Shown here one piece after another: positions 8,581 through 18,312 of a stretch of 64,000 nt of DNA. The translations under genes and the position numbers were made by a program. Source of the stretch: Eisenbergiella porci (GTDB taxonomy: Bacteria > Bacillota > Clostridia > Lachnospirales > Lachnospiraceae); contig NZ_VUMI01000019.1 of the NCBI RefSeq assembly GCF_009696275.1, positions 31,675 through 95,674 of the forward strand. The letters run 5' to 3'. The notes below the pieces were generated by a model that saw only the letters and a program-made list of their open reading frames with translations, searched no databases and was not told the origin of the DNA. Positions within the stretch are counted from its first letter, which is position 1, and every line of letters begins with the position of its first letter.

Positions 8581-9440
8581 TGGATAATAAAGATAATCTT
8601 GTGATTCAAACTAAAATCAAACGTTTTATAAGCAGAGGGCTGATATATCTCTTCGCAATACTGGTGGCGGTTGTGGCATTTTATCCCTTTTTTGTCATGA
8701 TTATCTCTTCCACACATGATAATTACAATATCGTTGCCAGAATCAATATTCTTCCCGGCACACATCTGAAGGAAAATTTCGAGCGTCTGACACAGAATAT
8801 CGATTTGTACAGAGGAATAATTAACAGCCTGATTCTGGCAGCGGCTGTCACTATAATACAGAATTATTTTACGATGATGGCGGCGTATGCTTTTTCGAAG
8901 TATAACTTCAAGGGTAAGAATTTCCTTTTCTCAGTTGTTTTGGTAGCTATGATGCTTCCCGGACAGCTTGGGATTATCGGCTTCTATAAAGAAATCCAGG
9001 CATTAAAGCTGCTGAACAGTTATTTTACGCTGATAGTTCCCACAATTGCCAACTGTTTTGCTGTGTTCTTTTATAAACAGTATATTGACGGGGCGCTGCC
9101 CAATGAGCTGATTGAAGCTGCCATTATGGACGGCTGCGGAGAACTTACCATCTATCATAAGCTGGTGCTTCCGCTGGTAATCCCGGCACTCGTTACCCAG
9201 GGGGTAATGACTTTTATCGGAACCTGGAACAGCTATCTTACGCCTCTGATTGTATTGAATGATAAAAAGAAATTCACGCTGCCTCTGATGATTGCAACGG
9301 TGCGTGATGCAACACATGCCGATTATGGAGCGCAATATGTGGGTATGCTGGTTTCCATTATTCCTATGGTTATCGTATTCTGCTTCGCATCCAAAATTAT
9401 TATGGAAAAGATTTCAATTGGGGCAGCGGTAAAGGGATAA
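8580..9440 (+). CDS. Sugar ABC transporter permease (MalG/UgpE type)
   Basis: A 286-residue inner-membrane permease with six membrane helices and the EAA loop IEAAIMDGCGELTIYHKLVLP near residue 178. It forms the channel heterodimer with the preceding permease. Its ATG overlaps the preceding stop in the sequence TGATGG, preceded by GGAGG, so the two chains are made together. The binding-protein gene follows after 91 bases. Confidence 0.88.
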   Translation: MDNKDNLVIQTKIKRFISRGLIYLFAILVAVVAFYPFFVMIISSTHDNYNIVARINILPGTHLKENFERLTQNIDLYRGIINSLILAAAVTIIQNYFTMMAAYAFSKYNFKGKNFLFSVVLVAMMLPGQLGIIGFYKEIQALKLLNSYFTLIVPTIANCFAVFFYKQYIDGALPNELIEAAIMDGCGELTIYHKLVLPLVIPALVTQGVMTFIGTWNSYLTPLIVLNDKKKFTLPLMIATVRDATHADYGAQYVGMLVSIIPMVIVFCFASKIIMEKISIGAAVKG

Positions 9441-9531
9441 ACAGAAAAGACTTTAAAAGATATTTAATCAGTTACAGTGCTGATGAATATAGAAACTATG
9501 TTACAAAACAATATTTAAGGAGGGTTTTACT

Positions 9532-10884
9532 ATGAAGAAGAAATTATTGTCAGTTCTTTTGAGTGCCACTATGCTGGCCGGTGTCCTTGCCGGATGCGGA
9601 AGCAGCGCACAGACAGAGAACACCAGCAGCAATGCAGAGAGCGCACCTGCAGCAGAAAGTACGGCGGCTTCCGAGGCTGCGGCGGAGACGACGGCAGAGA
9701 GCGCTGCGGAAGTTGATCCTGCAAGCGTAACAGGAGAATTTACATACTGGACCTATACGGACAGTGCAAATAATCTGGTAAGTGCATTCAATGAGGTTTA
9801 TCCCAATGTGAAGATAGATCTTCAGGTATTTGGCGGTGATGAATATAAAACCAAAATCCTGACAGCGCTTCAGAGCGGCGATAATGTGCCGGATGTATTT
9901 GACCTGGAAGAAAATTATATGTACGAATTCCTGGACAGCGATTTGATTGCGGATCTGTCTTATATGAATATTGAAGAGCTGACAAAAGATTTCTACGACT
10001 TCCAGACTGCAGGAATGAAGGATTCCAATGGAAAGTTTAAAGCGCTGTGTTTCCAGTCTTCGCCGGTTGGATTCTGGTATCTGAGAGATGCCTGCGAAGA
10101 ATGGCTTGGGACAAGTGATCCGGATGAAATTTCTGCAATGCTTACCGACTGGGATACAGTAATTGCAAAGGGCGAAGAGATTTATGAAAAATCCAACGGC
10201 ACAGTACAGCTTTGGCCGAATATTACCGAGATGGTTAAGGTGGATGCCTTCTCCTTTGACCCGCTTGTAAGAGACGGTAAACTGGAAATAACCGATGATT
10301 GGACTGGTTTAATTGACAATATGCGCACCATGTTCGGCAGCAAGGCAAATGCTGAGCTGGGCAGCTGGGGGTCCGAATGGGCTGCGGCATGGAATGAGGG
10401 GACGCTTCTTTTCAGAGTAATGCCTTCCTGGGATTTCTTTACCGACTGGGATGCCAATAAAGGAAATGTAGGAATTGCAACACCCTTTAACGCTTCTTAT
10501 GAAGGCGTTACCGGTACATGCGTATACAATGATTCAGAGAAAAAGGATCTGGCTGCAACCTTTTTAACCTATATTGCTTCCGATGATTTCCAGAAGCTGA
10601 ATATGGAACAGTATAATCAGGTTCCTGCAAGCAAAAAAGTATGTGATGAGCTTGCGGAAGGATTTTCCTCAGAAGACTTCGGAGGACAGAATCTGCTGAA
10701 GACCTATAGTGAAATCTGTGATAAAATTGTTGGTATAACACCCGATAAATATACAAGAGCAACACAGAATTTGTTCCAGAAAGTAGCAACAGACGGAATT
10801 AAAGCCGGCCTGGATAATGATGGCATTATAGAAGAATTCAAAAAGCAGTTACGTGACCAGTATCCTGAAGTTACGATTGAATAA
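9532..10884 (+). CDS. Sugar ABC transporter substrate-binding lipoprotein
   Basis: A 450-residue family-1-like extracellular binding protein. Signal peptide with lipobox LAGC (Cys22), then a Ser/Ala/Glu/Thr-rich tether to about residue 62, then the two-lobe fold beginning GEFTYWTYTDSANNLV. A strong AAGGAGGGT site lies 8 bases before the ATG. It delivers an oligosaccharide to the two permeases just upstream. The gene order permease-permease-binding protein, followed by a ROK regulator and glycosidases, defines a self-contained uptake and breakdown operon. The ligand is probably one of the mannose- or galactose-containing oligosaccharides cleaved by the enzymes downstream; this is inference. 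Confidence 0.88.
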   Translation: MKKKLLSVLLSATMLAGVLAGCGSSAQTENTSSNAESAPAAESTAASEAAAETTAESAAEVDPASVTGEFTYWTYTDSANNLVSAFNEVYPNVKIDLQVFGGDEYKTKILTALQSGDNVPDVFDLEENYMYEFLDSDLIADLSYMNIEELTKDFYDFQTAGMKDSNGKFKALCFQSSPVGFWYLRDACEEWLGTSDPDEISAMLTDWDTVIAKGEEIYEKSNGTVQLWPNITEMVKVDAFSFDPLVRDGKLEITDDWTGLIDNMRTMFGSKANAELGSWGSEWAAAWNEGTLLFRVMPSWDFFTDWDANKGNVGIATPFNASYEGVTGTCVYNDSEKKDLAATFLTYIASDDFQKLNMEQYNQVPASKKVCDELAEGFSSEDFGGQNLLKTYSEICDKIVGITPDKYTRATQNLFQKVATDGIKAGLDNDGIIEEFKKQLRDQYPEVTIE

Positions 10885-10919
10885 TCTGCCTGATTATCCG
10901 GAGCCTGAGTAAGAAGTTT

Positions 10920-10947
10920 GGACAGGAAGCGTTCATGCTTCCTGTCC
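10920..10947. promoter_or_regulatory. Perfect inverted repeat before the ROK regulator
   Basis: GGACAGGAAGC / GCTTCCTGTCC, an 11-bp perfect stem with loop GTTCAT, ending 27 bases before the regulator start and 35 bases after the binding-protein stop. There is no T-run, so it is more likely an mRNA-processing or stabilising hairpin, or an operator, than a terminator. Confidence 0.5.
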
Positions 10948-10974
10948 GAAAATGATAAAAGGAGCGAGGGGCAG

Positions 10975-12198
10975 ATGGGAGAACAGACAAATCAGGTACA
11001 GCTGAAAAATTTTAACAGAAGGACAGTCCTGAATTATATCAGAAAAAATGGAACCGCAACCAAAGCGGGGCTGGCTTCGGTAACCGGACTTACCTTTATG
11101 GCAATCAAAAAAATACTGGAGGAGCTGGAAGAGCTTCAGCTAATCCGGTGTGATGAAATGGAAGCGGGCGGTATGGGAAGACGTGCGGTCACCTATGCTG
11201 TCAATGAAACCTACAGATATACGGTAGGAATACATATCAACAAGTTTGTGACCAGCATTGCACTGCTGGATCTTCGGGGAGAAATCCTTGAGATAGAAAG
11301 ATGCTCCATGCAGCAGGAGTTCCCAAATCAAAGCGCGTTTGTGGAAATGCTGGCTGCTTCTGTGGAAAATATAATCCGCAGATCCGGTGTCGGTAAGGAA
11401 AAGGTTCTGGGAATCGGTGTGGGTGTCCCCGGTCCGGTGGATACGGAGACCGGTGTGATTATGACGCCGCCCAATATGCCGATGCTGAACTATCTGCCTT
11501 TGAAGGAAATACTGGAGCAGAAATGCGGATGCAGTGTTTACGTACAGAAGGATACCAATGTAATCGCTTTCGGTGAATATTGGTATGGAGAAGAAAAAGA
11601 CTGCTATGACCTTGCCTATGTGGATGTGGATATGGGTATTGGTTCCGGCTTGATAATAGATGGAAAGTTAAATATTGGCGCCAACAGCATCGCAGGTGAG
11701 TTCGGACATATTACAATTGATATCAATGGTCCGCTGTGTAACTGCGGGAACCGGGGCTGTCTTGAGGCCATGAGTTCTGGAATCGCGGTGCTGCGGGAAC
11801 TAAAGAGCCAGCTGGTAAAGGAGCCGGGGCATCCTCTCTACGAAAAGAGAGAGAGCCTGGTGATTGAGGATGTATTTGAAATGGCGGAAAAGAAGGATTT
11901 GCTGACTATTTCTATTTTGAATCAATCCGCCTTTTATGTGGGAGTTGCCATCAGCAATCTCATAAATATATTGGATCCTCAGATTATTATCCTGGGAGGG
12001 ATCCTGATACAAAAATATCCCAGATATTTTGATATTGTTTCAAATGTGGCAAATGCAAGGAAGGTAAAGGGCGCTAAGGAAAACCTCCTTGCGATATCAA
12101 AGCTGGGAGAAAATGCGGGAGTTATAGGCGCAGGCGAAATTGTTGCCGATAATTTCTTTAATGAATTGGTTAACGAAGTATTTTCCAGGAATACCTGA
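10975..12198 (+). CDS. ROK-family transcriptional regulator (XylR/NagC type)
   Basis: About 407 residues. A winged helix-turn-helix at roughly 15-60 (RTVLNYIRKNGTATKAGLAS, then a recognition helix) precedes a ROK sugar-binding domain with GIGVGVPGPVD, GEFGHITID and an intact zinc motif CNCGNRGCLE near residue 253. This architecture represses sugar operons and is released by sugar or sugar phosphate. ATG 10975 is chosen because AAGGAGCGAGGG sits just upstream; the frame stays open to a TTG at 10918 inside the inverted repeat. Position inside the operon points to autoregulation of the importer and the following glycosidases. Confidence 0.85.
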   Translation: MGEQTNQVQLKNFNRRTVLNYIRKNGTATKAGLASVTGLTFMAIKKILEELEELQLIRCDEMEAGGMGRRAVTYAVNETYRYTVGIHINKFVTSIALLDLRGEILEIERCSMQQEFPNQSAFVEMLAASVENIIRRSGVGKEKVLGIGVGVPGPVDTETGVIMTPPNMPMLNYLPLKEILEQKCGCSVYVQKDTNVIAFGEYWYGEEKDCYDLAYVDVDMGIGSGLIIDGKLNIGANSIAGEFGHITIDINGPLCNCGNRGCLEAMSSGIAVLRELKSQLVKEPGHPLYEKRESLVIEDVFEMAEKKDLLTISILNQSAFYVGVAISNLINILDPQIIILGGILIQKYPRYFDIVSNVANARKVKGAKENLLAISKLGENAGVIGAGEIVADNFFNELVNEVFSRNT

Positions 12199-12212
12199 AA
12201 TGGAGAAAAAAC

Positions 12213-14375
12213 ATGTTTAGAAATAATACCGGAAAAGAATTCCCTGCAGTAGGCTCAATTGTTCTGGAAACGGAAGAAGGCATAGAGGTAAGGCTGGAAA
12301 CACAGGTGGATACCGGGGAAGAACAGGCAGCGGCTTGCGGGAAAATCCAGCCGGTTATAAGCGGGCTGCAGCTTTTGGGGGATGAGAGTACCGCTGCAAT
12401 TTATCTTCATGCCAGGAAACAGCCGAAAGAACCTTTTTTCGGACCGCAGACTTTCCTGGATGCCCGAAAGGGTGTCAGCTACCGGATGAAGCTGTCGGGA
12501 GTAAAACGTATGCTTGCTATTTACCAGCATAAGGACTGGTGGATACGTCCGGCATTTCCCGAAAGCTGCGAAGAGGTGCCTGAAAGGACGCAGCTTTTGA
12601 TTGCAGAAGGGGAAACAGGTTATCTTGCCATACTGGCTGTATGCGGGGAGGAATACCGCACTGATATTGCAGGAGCGGGCCGGGAGCTTAGGATTACGGC
12701 GGCCTCCAACTGCATTAATAAACGCAGTGTGGATGATTTGGGGCTGGTTATGGCATCAGGGACCAATCCTTATCAGTGCTGTGAGCTGGCAGTGAAAAAA
12801 GCGCTTGCGCTGCTTGGAAAAACAAAGATGTTCAGACGGGAGAGAACCTATCCGGAAATGTTTGAATACTTTGGCTGGTGCAGCTGGGATGCCTTTTACC
12901 ATGAGGTTTCACATAAAGGGATTATAGAGAAAATGCAGGAGCTGAAAGATAAAAGTATTCCTGCAAAATGGGTGCTTATAGATGACGGCTGGCTGGATGC
13001 CGATTATAAAAAACAGGTTCTGAAGGGACTGGATGCGGATGAGGATAAATTCCCGGATGGACTGGGGGCGTGTATTCGGGAAATTAAACAGGATTATGAT
13101 GTAAAGCAGGTGGGCGTATGGCATGCGGTAATGGGTTACTGGAACGGATTAGAGACGGACAGCAGCGCCAGCCGGAAACTCAGGGAGGGGAGCAGGACGC
13201 TGGAGGATGAAAGGATCGTGCCTGATGTAGAGCCGGGCAGCGCTTTTGCTTTTTATGATACCTGGCATAGCTATCTGAAAAACAGCTGTGATGTGGATTT
13301 TGTCAAGGTGGACGGCCAGAGTGCAATCTCTTTATTTTATGCCGGCAGAAAGGAATATGGCAGGGCATCGGCCGGAATTCAAAAGGGCTTGAATGCTTCG
13401 GCGGCGCTGCACTTTAACAACAGGATTATTAACTGTATGGGGATGGCAGGGGAGGATATGTGGAACCGGCCCAGCAGCGCAATTTCCAGAAGCAGTGATG
13501 ATTTTGTACCGGACGTGCCCCACGGATTCAGGGAACATGCAATTCAGAACGGCTACAATTCTTTGCTGCAAGGACAGTTTTTCTGGGGAGACTGGGATAT
13601 GTTCTGGAGTGATCATGAAGAAAACTGGCAGAATTCCATACTCCGCGCCGTAAGCGGCGGCCCGGTTTATACGAGTGACAAAGTAGGACGTACGGATGGA
13701 AGGTTTATTGCGCCGCTGATGAAAAAAAACGGCAGGCTGATCCGTTGTGAAGAGGTAGGGATGCCTACGGTGGATTGCCTGTTTGAAAATCCGGTGGATA
13801 CGACACATGTCCTGAAGCTGTTTAACCGCTATCATGAAAATTATGTGATTACGGCCCTTAATATTAATAAAGAAGACAGGGTATGTGAAGGACAGATTAA
13901 AGTCAGTGATATTCCGGGGCTTGCCGGTAAAGAGTGGATATTGTACAGCTATCGGGAAAGAAAAGCAGCCCTGCTTTCAGAAGCGCACAGCTATGAGTTC
14001 AGGCTTGCACCCAATGATGGGGAGCTGTTTCTTGTTCTTCCTGCGGCAGATTTTATCCCGTTAGGTATTCTGGAAAAATACATTGGCCCGGGATGTGTGG
14101 AAGCTGTGCTGCAGGAGGAAGGGCGGCGGACCGTAATCCTTTCCGAGGAGGGGACCTTTGGTTTTATCAGCAGCAGGGAACCGGAAAGGTTTTTGTATGA
14201 TGGTAAGGAAGAAATGCTGGAAAAGGAAACGATAACAGGTTCCGAAGCCTGTCTGTATCATGCGCAGCCGGGAAACTGCGGGCCTGACAAAAAATATCAT
14301 ATGGCGGAAATTTTCTGGAAGGGGAATGACAGCAGCAGGGCTGATATGTCCGATGGAAAGGCTGCGGGAAAGTAA
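12213..14375 (+). CDS. GH36 alpha-galactosidase/raffinose synthase-like (Sip1-type) enzyme
   Basis: A 720-residue intracellular protein of the Sip1/raffinose-synthase branch of clan GH-D. Signatures are the WCSWDAFYHEVS segment that opens the barrel near residue 217, IDDGW near 257, and FVKVDGQ near 365, where the Asp is the expected nucleophile by family knowledge. The C-terminal region from about 600 is a beta domain. The family acts on alpha-galactosides by hydrolysis or transfer. In this operon hydrolysis of an imported galactose-containing oligosaccharide is the likelier role. The start has GGAGAAAAA upstream and lies 15 bases after the regulator stop. Confidence 0.75.
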   Translation: MFRNNTGKEFPAVGSIVLETEEGIEVRLETQVDTGEEQAAACGKIQPVISGLQLLGDESTAAIYLHARKQPKEPFFGPQTFLDARKGVSYRMKLSGVKRMLAIYQHKDWWIRPAFPESCEEVPERTQLLIAEGETGYLAILAVCGEEYRTDIAGAGRELRITAASNCINKRSVDDLGLVMASGTNPYQCCELAVKKALALLGKTKMFRRERTYPEMFEYFGWCSWDAFYHEVSHKGIIEKMQELKDKSIPAKWVLIDDGWLDADYKKQVLKGLDADEDKFPDGLGACIREIKQDYDVKQVGVWHAVMGYWNGLETDSSASRKLREGSRTLEDERIVPDVEPGSAFAFYDTWHSYLKNSCDVDFVKVDGQSAISLFYAGRKEYGRASAGIQKGLNASAALHFNNRIINCMGMAGEDMWNRPSSAISRSSDDFVPDVPHGFREHAIQNGYNSLLQGQFFWGDWDMFWSDHEENWQNSILRAVSGGPVYTSDKVGRTDGRFIAPLMKKNGRLIRCEEVGMPTVDCLFENPVDTTHVLKLFNRYHENYVITALNINKEDRVCEGQIKVSDIPGLAGKEWILYSYRERKAALLSEAHSYEFRLAPNDGELFLVLPAADFIPLGILEKYIGPGCVEAVLQEEGRRTVILSEEGTFGFISSREPERFLYDGKEEMLEKETITGSEACLYHAQPGNCGPDKKYHMAEIFWKGNDSSRADMSDGKAAGK

Positions 14376-14407
14376 GCAGCCGGAATCTGAAAGGAGCGTT
14401 AACTGCC

Positions 14408-15706
14408 ATGAAATCACTTGGAATAGATATTGGAACGACCTCCATATGCCTGGTTTGTTATGAGGAAGGAGCGGAGAGGCTGTTATTTACCGCATCCAGG
14501 CAGAATGCTTTTCTTCACGGAACCTTTGAACAGGATCCCGAAGCGATTATGGAAAAGATATATTCATTGCTGGAAGAAGCGGAAAACAGCGGTTATGGCC
14601 CGGATTGTGTATCTGCCGTGGGCATTTCCAGCCAGATGCATGGAATTCTCTATGTGGACGGAGAAGGGCGTGCGGTGTCCCCTTTTTATACCTGGAAGGA
14701 TGAAAAGGGAAAACAGTTTATGACGGACGGAGAAACCTATGAGGCATATTTAAGCAAGAGGACAGGAATACCATTGTTTTCGGGGTATGGAACCGTAACC
14801 CATTTTTTCCTGTCCCGGAATGGGATGATACCCGGGGAAGCAGTTGCAATTGCCAATATAGGCGATTATGCTGCCATGCGTCTGACGGGGAGGAACCAGC
14901 CGCTTACAGACGAGTCAATTGCGGCAAGCTTCGGAGGTTTCTCTCTGAAAGAGGGCTGCTTTGAACGGGACAGGCTGCGTATGGCAGGCGTGGCGGCCGA
15001 ATATTATCCTTTGCTTTCAGGAGAAAAGGAAGCGGCGGGATTATACAGGGGAATTCCGGTAAGCTGTGCTTTTGGAGATAATCAGGCAAGCCTTTACGGC
15101 GCGCTGGACAGGCCGGAGGAGCAGATAAGCATAAATGTGGGGACCGGTTCACAGGTATCCCTGTTTGACAGGCGGCTGATACCGGATGCGGCGGCAGATA
15201 TCCGCCCGTTTTTTCACAAGGGGTTTCTTTATGTCGGGGCATCATTGAATGGCGGGAAGGTTTATGAAAAACTGGCCGCTTTTTTTGAGGAAATAATATA
15301 CGAATTTACGGGCCGGAAAGTACAGGCTTTTGACCAGATGGAACGAATCGGGAGTGAAAAAAAGGATACGGATCTTTTAATAAATCCTTCTCTTTACGGG
15401 GTGAGAGGAAATCAGGGCATAAAGGGGAGCGTGCACAATATTTCCTTTGATAATTTGCATGCTTCAGATTTTATACGGGCCTATGTAAAGGGGATGGCAG
15501 AGGAGCTGTACAATATGTATGTCGCTTTTCCGGAAGAAATCAGAAAGGGGCGGTCAGAAATTGCAGCCAGCGGAAACGGCATCAGATTGAATCCGCTTAT
15601 GGCGGAGGAAACAGCAAAAAGGTTCGGCATGCCTGTAATCTTTGGAAAACTTCAGGAGGAAGCGGCGGCAGGGGCTGCAAAAGCGGCTTTGGAGCTTCTT
15701 TTTTAA
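14408..15706 (+). CDS. FGGY-family carbohydrate kinase (sedoheptulokinase-like)
   Basis: A 432-residue kinase of the FGGY family: N-terminal ATPase-fold signature GIDIGTTSICLV (residues 5-16), GISSQMHGILYVDG in the sugar-binding region, and INVGTGSQVSLF in the second domain. It is shorter than xylulokinases (about 500) and looks closest to the sedoheptulokinase-like subgroup. Expected reaction: ATP-dependent phosphorylation of a ketose or polyol. It lies in the importer operon between the GH36 and GH2 enzymes, so it probably phosphorylates a product of their action. The AAAGGAGCG site is about 11 bases from the ATG, somewhat long. Confidence 0.75.
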   Translation: MKSLGIDIGTTSICLVCYEEGAERLLFTASRQNAFLHGTFEQDPEAIMEKIYSLLEEAENSGYGPDCVSAVGISSQMHGILYVDGEGRAVSPFYTWKDEKGKQFMTDGETYEAYLSKRTGIPLFSGYGTVTHFFLSRNGMIPGEAVAIANIGDYAAMRLTGRNQPLTDESIAASFGGFSLKEGCFERDRLRMAGVAAEYYPLLSGEKEAAGLYRGIPVSCAFGDNQASLYGALDRPEEQISINVGTGSQVSLFDRRLIPDAAADIRPFFHKGFLYVGASLNGGKVYEKLAAFFEEIIYEFTGRKVQAFDQMERIGSEKKDTDLLINPSLYGVRGNQGIKGSVHNISFDNLHASDFIRAYVKGMAEELYNMYVAFPEEIRKGRSEIAASGNGIRLNPLMAEETAKRFGMPVIFGKLQEEAAAGAAKAALELLF

Positions 15707-15764
15707 AAGGATATCGACAGTCAATACCCGTAGTTTCAGCCGGGAGCAAAAAGGAGTACGGAAT

Positions 15765-18308
15765 ATGAATGGAAAGCTGATAAGACCCGCAGACAGGATT
15801 GATTTGGGCGGCACGGACTGGAAAATGAAGGAATTTGTGGGAATGGACTGGATTTGGCGTGATTCGGTAAAGCAGGAAAGTCCGGATGTGCGTTGGTGGT
15901 ATCCGGCCAGTGTACCGGGAAGCGTACTGCATGATTTGATGGAAAACGGGCTGGTTCCCGATCCGTATTATGAATTGAATTCCAGGCTGGCAGAATGGGC
16001 GCCGGAGAGAACCTGGGTTTATAAAAAAGAATTTTATATTCCGGAGGAACTGGAAGGCAGACAGATAACGCTGGTATTTGAAGGAATTGACTATAGCTCG
16101 GAGATTTTTCTGAACGGAGAATCGCTGGGAAAGCAGGAGGGGATGTTTGTTCCCTGGAGCTTAAATATCAGTGAAAGACTTCAATATGGCAGCAATAACC
16201 TGTTGGCCGTAGTACTGGAACCTGCACCGTTTGAACAGCCTCAGGTAGGAAAGACGAGTCTGGTGACCACACATAAATCAAGAATGACCTATTGGTGGGA
16301 TTTCTGTCCCCGGATGATACATCAGGGTATCTGGCAGGAGGTATATCTTCTGGTGAACGGGGAAGCCAGGCTGACGGATGTATATCTGCATTCTTCTTTG
16401 TCTGAGGAAATGTCTGAAGCGGAGGTGTCCATCGAGGTGGAAGCGGAGGGTGCGGAGGGCTGCACGCTGGAGGGCCGCTTCGGAGAGCATGCTTTTACAG
16501 GAATATTGGAAAACGGCCGGTGTACGGTCGTGCTGCATATAGATAATCCAAGACTATGGTGGTGCAATGGTCAGGGCGAGCCTTATGAATATCCGGTGGA
16601 GGTGAGGCTGCTTGACCGTCTGGGCGAGGTGTCAGACAGACGTACGCTGGCATGGGGAATACGGAAGATAGAATTTCTCCCAAACGAGGAAACGGTTCCG
16701 GGAAGGGAGGATGTGACAGCCTCAAAAACAGGAAGCTTCACACTCTGCCTGAACGGAAGAAAAGTATATATGAATGGTTATAACTGGGTGCCCGCAGATG
16801 TGATGTACGGCGCCGTCCCGGAGGATACCTATGCCCGGCTCATCCGTCTGGCCAGGGAGGCGGGAGTTAATATACTCCGTGTGTGGGGAGGCGGCCTGAT
16901 AGAACGCGATATTTTTTATGGGATGTGTGCGCAGGCGGGAATTCTTGTATGGCAGGAATTTATTCTTTCCAGTTCAGGAATCGATAATACGCCTTCGGTG
17001 TCCGAAGCCTATAAGGAGCTGATGAGAGGGCAGGCAGAGTCCATTATCAGACAGAAGAGGGGATTTACAGCGCTCGCGGTCTGGTGTGGAGGAAATGAAC
17101 TGCAGGATGAAGCCGGGATGCCGCTTTCGGAGGAACATCCCTTGCTGCAGGTGATGGGAGAACAGGTAAAAAGGCTGGACAGGGACAGAAAATGGCTGCC
17201 CACATCCCCCTCAGGCGGCGTATTCCTCAATTCCTTTGAAAATCTGGAGAAATGTCCGGGAGAGCTTTTGGATGTGCACGGACCCTGGGAGCATCAGGGA
17301 CTGGAAAAACACTGTGAGCTGTATAATCAGGGAACCTGCATGCTGCATTCCGAATTCGGTGTGGAGGGAATGACGAATTATGAGGCGCTGCGCAAAACCA
17401 CGGCGCCGGAGCATTTCCTTCCGGCCAGCAAGGATAATGCGTATTATTTCCACAGGGGAGCCTGGTGGAATAATGAACCTCTGGTGCAGAAAACCTTCGG
17501 CGGTTTGAAGGAAATAGAGAAAATACGAAAGGGAAGCCAGTTCATGCAGTATGAAGGGCTGAAGTATGCGGTAGAGTGCAACAGAAGAAGGGCCTTTCAT
17601 AACAGCGGCACCTTTCCCTGGCAGTTTAATGAACCATATCCCAATCTGTACTGTACCTCCTCCCTGGATTACTACGGTAATCCCAAGCCGGCCTATTATG
17701 GTGTAAAAAAGGTATATTCGCCTTATCTGGTAAATGCATCCTTTGACAGTGCTTCTCTTTATGGACAGGAAGCATTGGAGGCGGATATTTATATGGCGGC
17801 CAACGTTGAAGCAGGTGTTGCTCCCGGAGGCTATGAAGTACTGGCGCAGGTATATGCCATGGACGGCAGAACACTGATGGCAGAATGCTTTTCCAGTGAT
17901 AAAGCCGCTATGAGCGCCGCCAAGGTAGGGAATATCCGCCTGCCGCTGGAAAAGCTGGAGGAGGAGCTGCTTTTGCTCAGACTTTTTCTGCGCAGGAAGA
18001 CTGACGGGACTGTCCTTGCTGAAAATGAATATTTGTTTACCAGGGAATGCGATTTGGGGGCGGTGTTTAGAATGGAGGAGCCAGAGCTGAAAATGGCATG
18101 CCTGGATACGGGTGTGGAAATAGAAAATCTGGGAAAAACAGCGGCGCTGTTCCTGTTTTTAACCCGGGAGGATGGAAATCCCGTGTACTGGAAGGAGAAT
18201 TATTTTACGCTTTTGCCGGGAGAAAAAAGAATAGCAGCCGGAGAAGGGGAGCTGAAGGAAGCCTCTGTCCAGGCGCTGAATGTGGAATATCGGAAAATCA
18301 GGAGGTAA
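15765..18308 (+). CDS. GH2 beta-mannosidase
   Basis: An 847-residue protein without signal peptide, so intracellular. An N-terminal galactose-binding-like domain (VPGSVLHDLMENGLVPDPYY is typical of beta-mannosidases), an immunoglobulin-like domain, then a TIM barrel with NILRVWGGGLIERD, WCGGNEL (acid/base Glu near 444) and HSEFGVEG (nucleophile Glu near 530). It should release mannose from the non-reducing end of beta-mannosides such as Man-GlcNAc cores or manno-oligosaccharides. AAAAAGGAG lies upstream of ATG 15765; the longer open frame starts inside the kinase gene and is not used. Next gene starts 5 bases after the stop. Confidence 0.87.
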   Translation: MNGKLIRPADRIDLGGTDWKMKEFVGMDWIWRDSVKQESPDVRWWYPASVPGSVLHDLMENGLVPDPYYELNSRLAEWAPERTWVYKKEFYIPEELEGRQITLVFEGIDYSSEIFLNGESLGKQEGMFVPWSLNISERLQYGSNNLLAVVLEPAPFEQPQVGKTSLVTTHKSRMTYWWDFCPRMIHQGIWQEVYLLVNGEARLTDVYLHSSLSEEMSEAEVSIEVEAEGAEGCTLEGRFGEHAFTGILENGRCTVVLHIDNPRLWWCNGQGEPYEYPVEVRLLDRLGEVSDRRTLAWGIRKIEFLPNEETVPGREDVTASKTGSFTLCLNGRKVYMNGYNWVPADVMYGAVPEDTYARLIRLAREAGVNILRVWGGGLIERDIFYGMCAQAGILVWQEFILSSSGIDNTPSVSEAYKELMRGQAESIIRQKRGFTALAVWCGGNELQDEAGMPLSEEHPLLQVMGEQVKRLDRDRKWLPTSPSGGVFLNSFENLEKCPGELLDVHGPWEHQGLEKHCELYNQGTCMLHSEFGVEGMTNYEALRKTTAPEHFLPASKDNAYYFHRGAWWNNEPLVQKTFGGLKEIEKIRKGSQFMQYEGLKYAVECNRRRAFHNSGTFPWQFNEPYPNLYCTSSLDYYGNPKPAYYGVKKVYSPYLVNASFDSASLYGQEALEADIYMAANVEAGVAPGGYEVLAQVYAMDGRTLMAECFSSDKAAMSAAKVGNIRLPLEKLEEELLLLRLFLRRKTDGTVLAENEYLFTRECDLGAVFRMEEPELKMACLDTGVEIENLGKTAALFLFLTREDGNPVYWKENYFTLLPGEKRIAAGEGELKEASVQALNVEYRKIRR

Positions 18309-18312
18309 CACA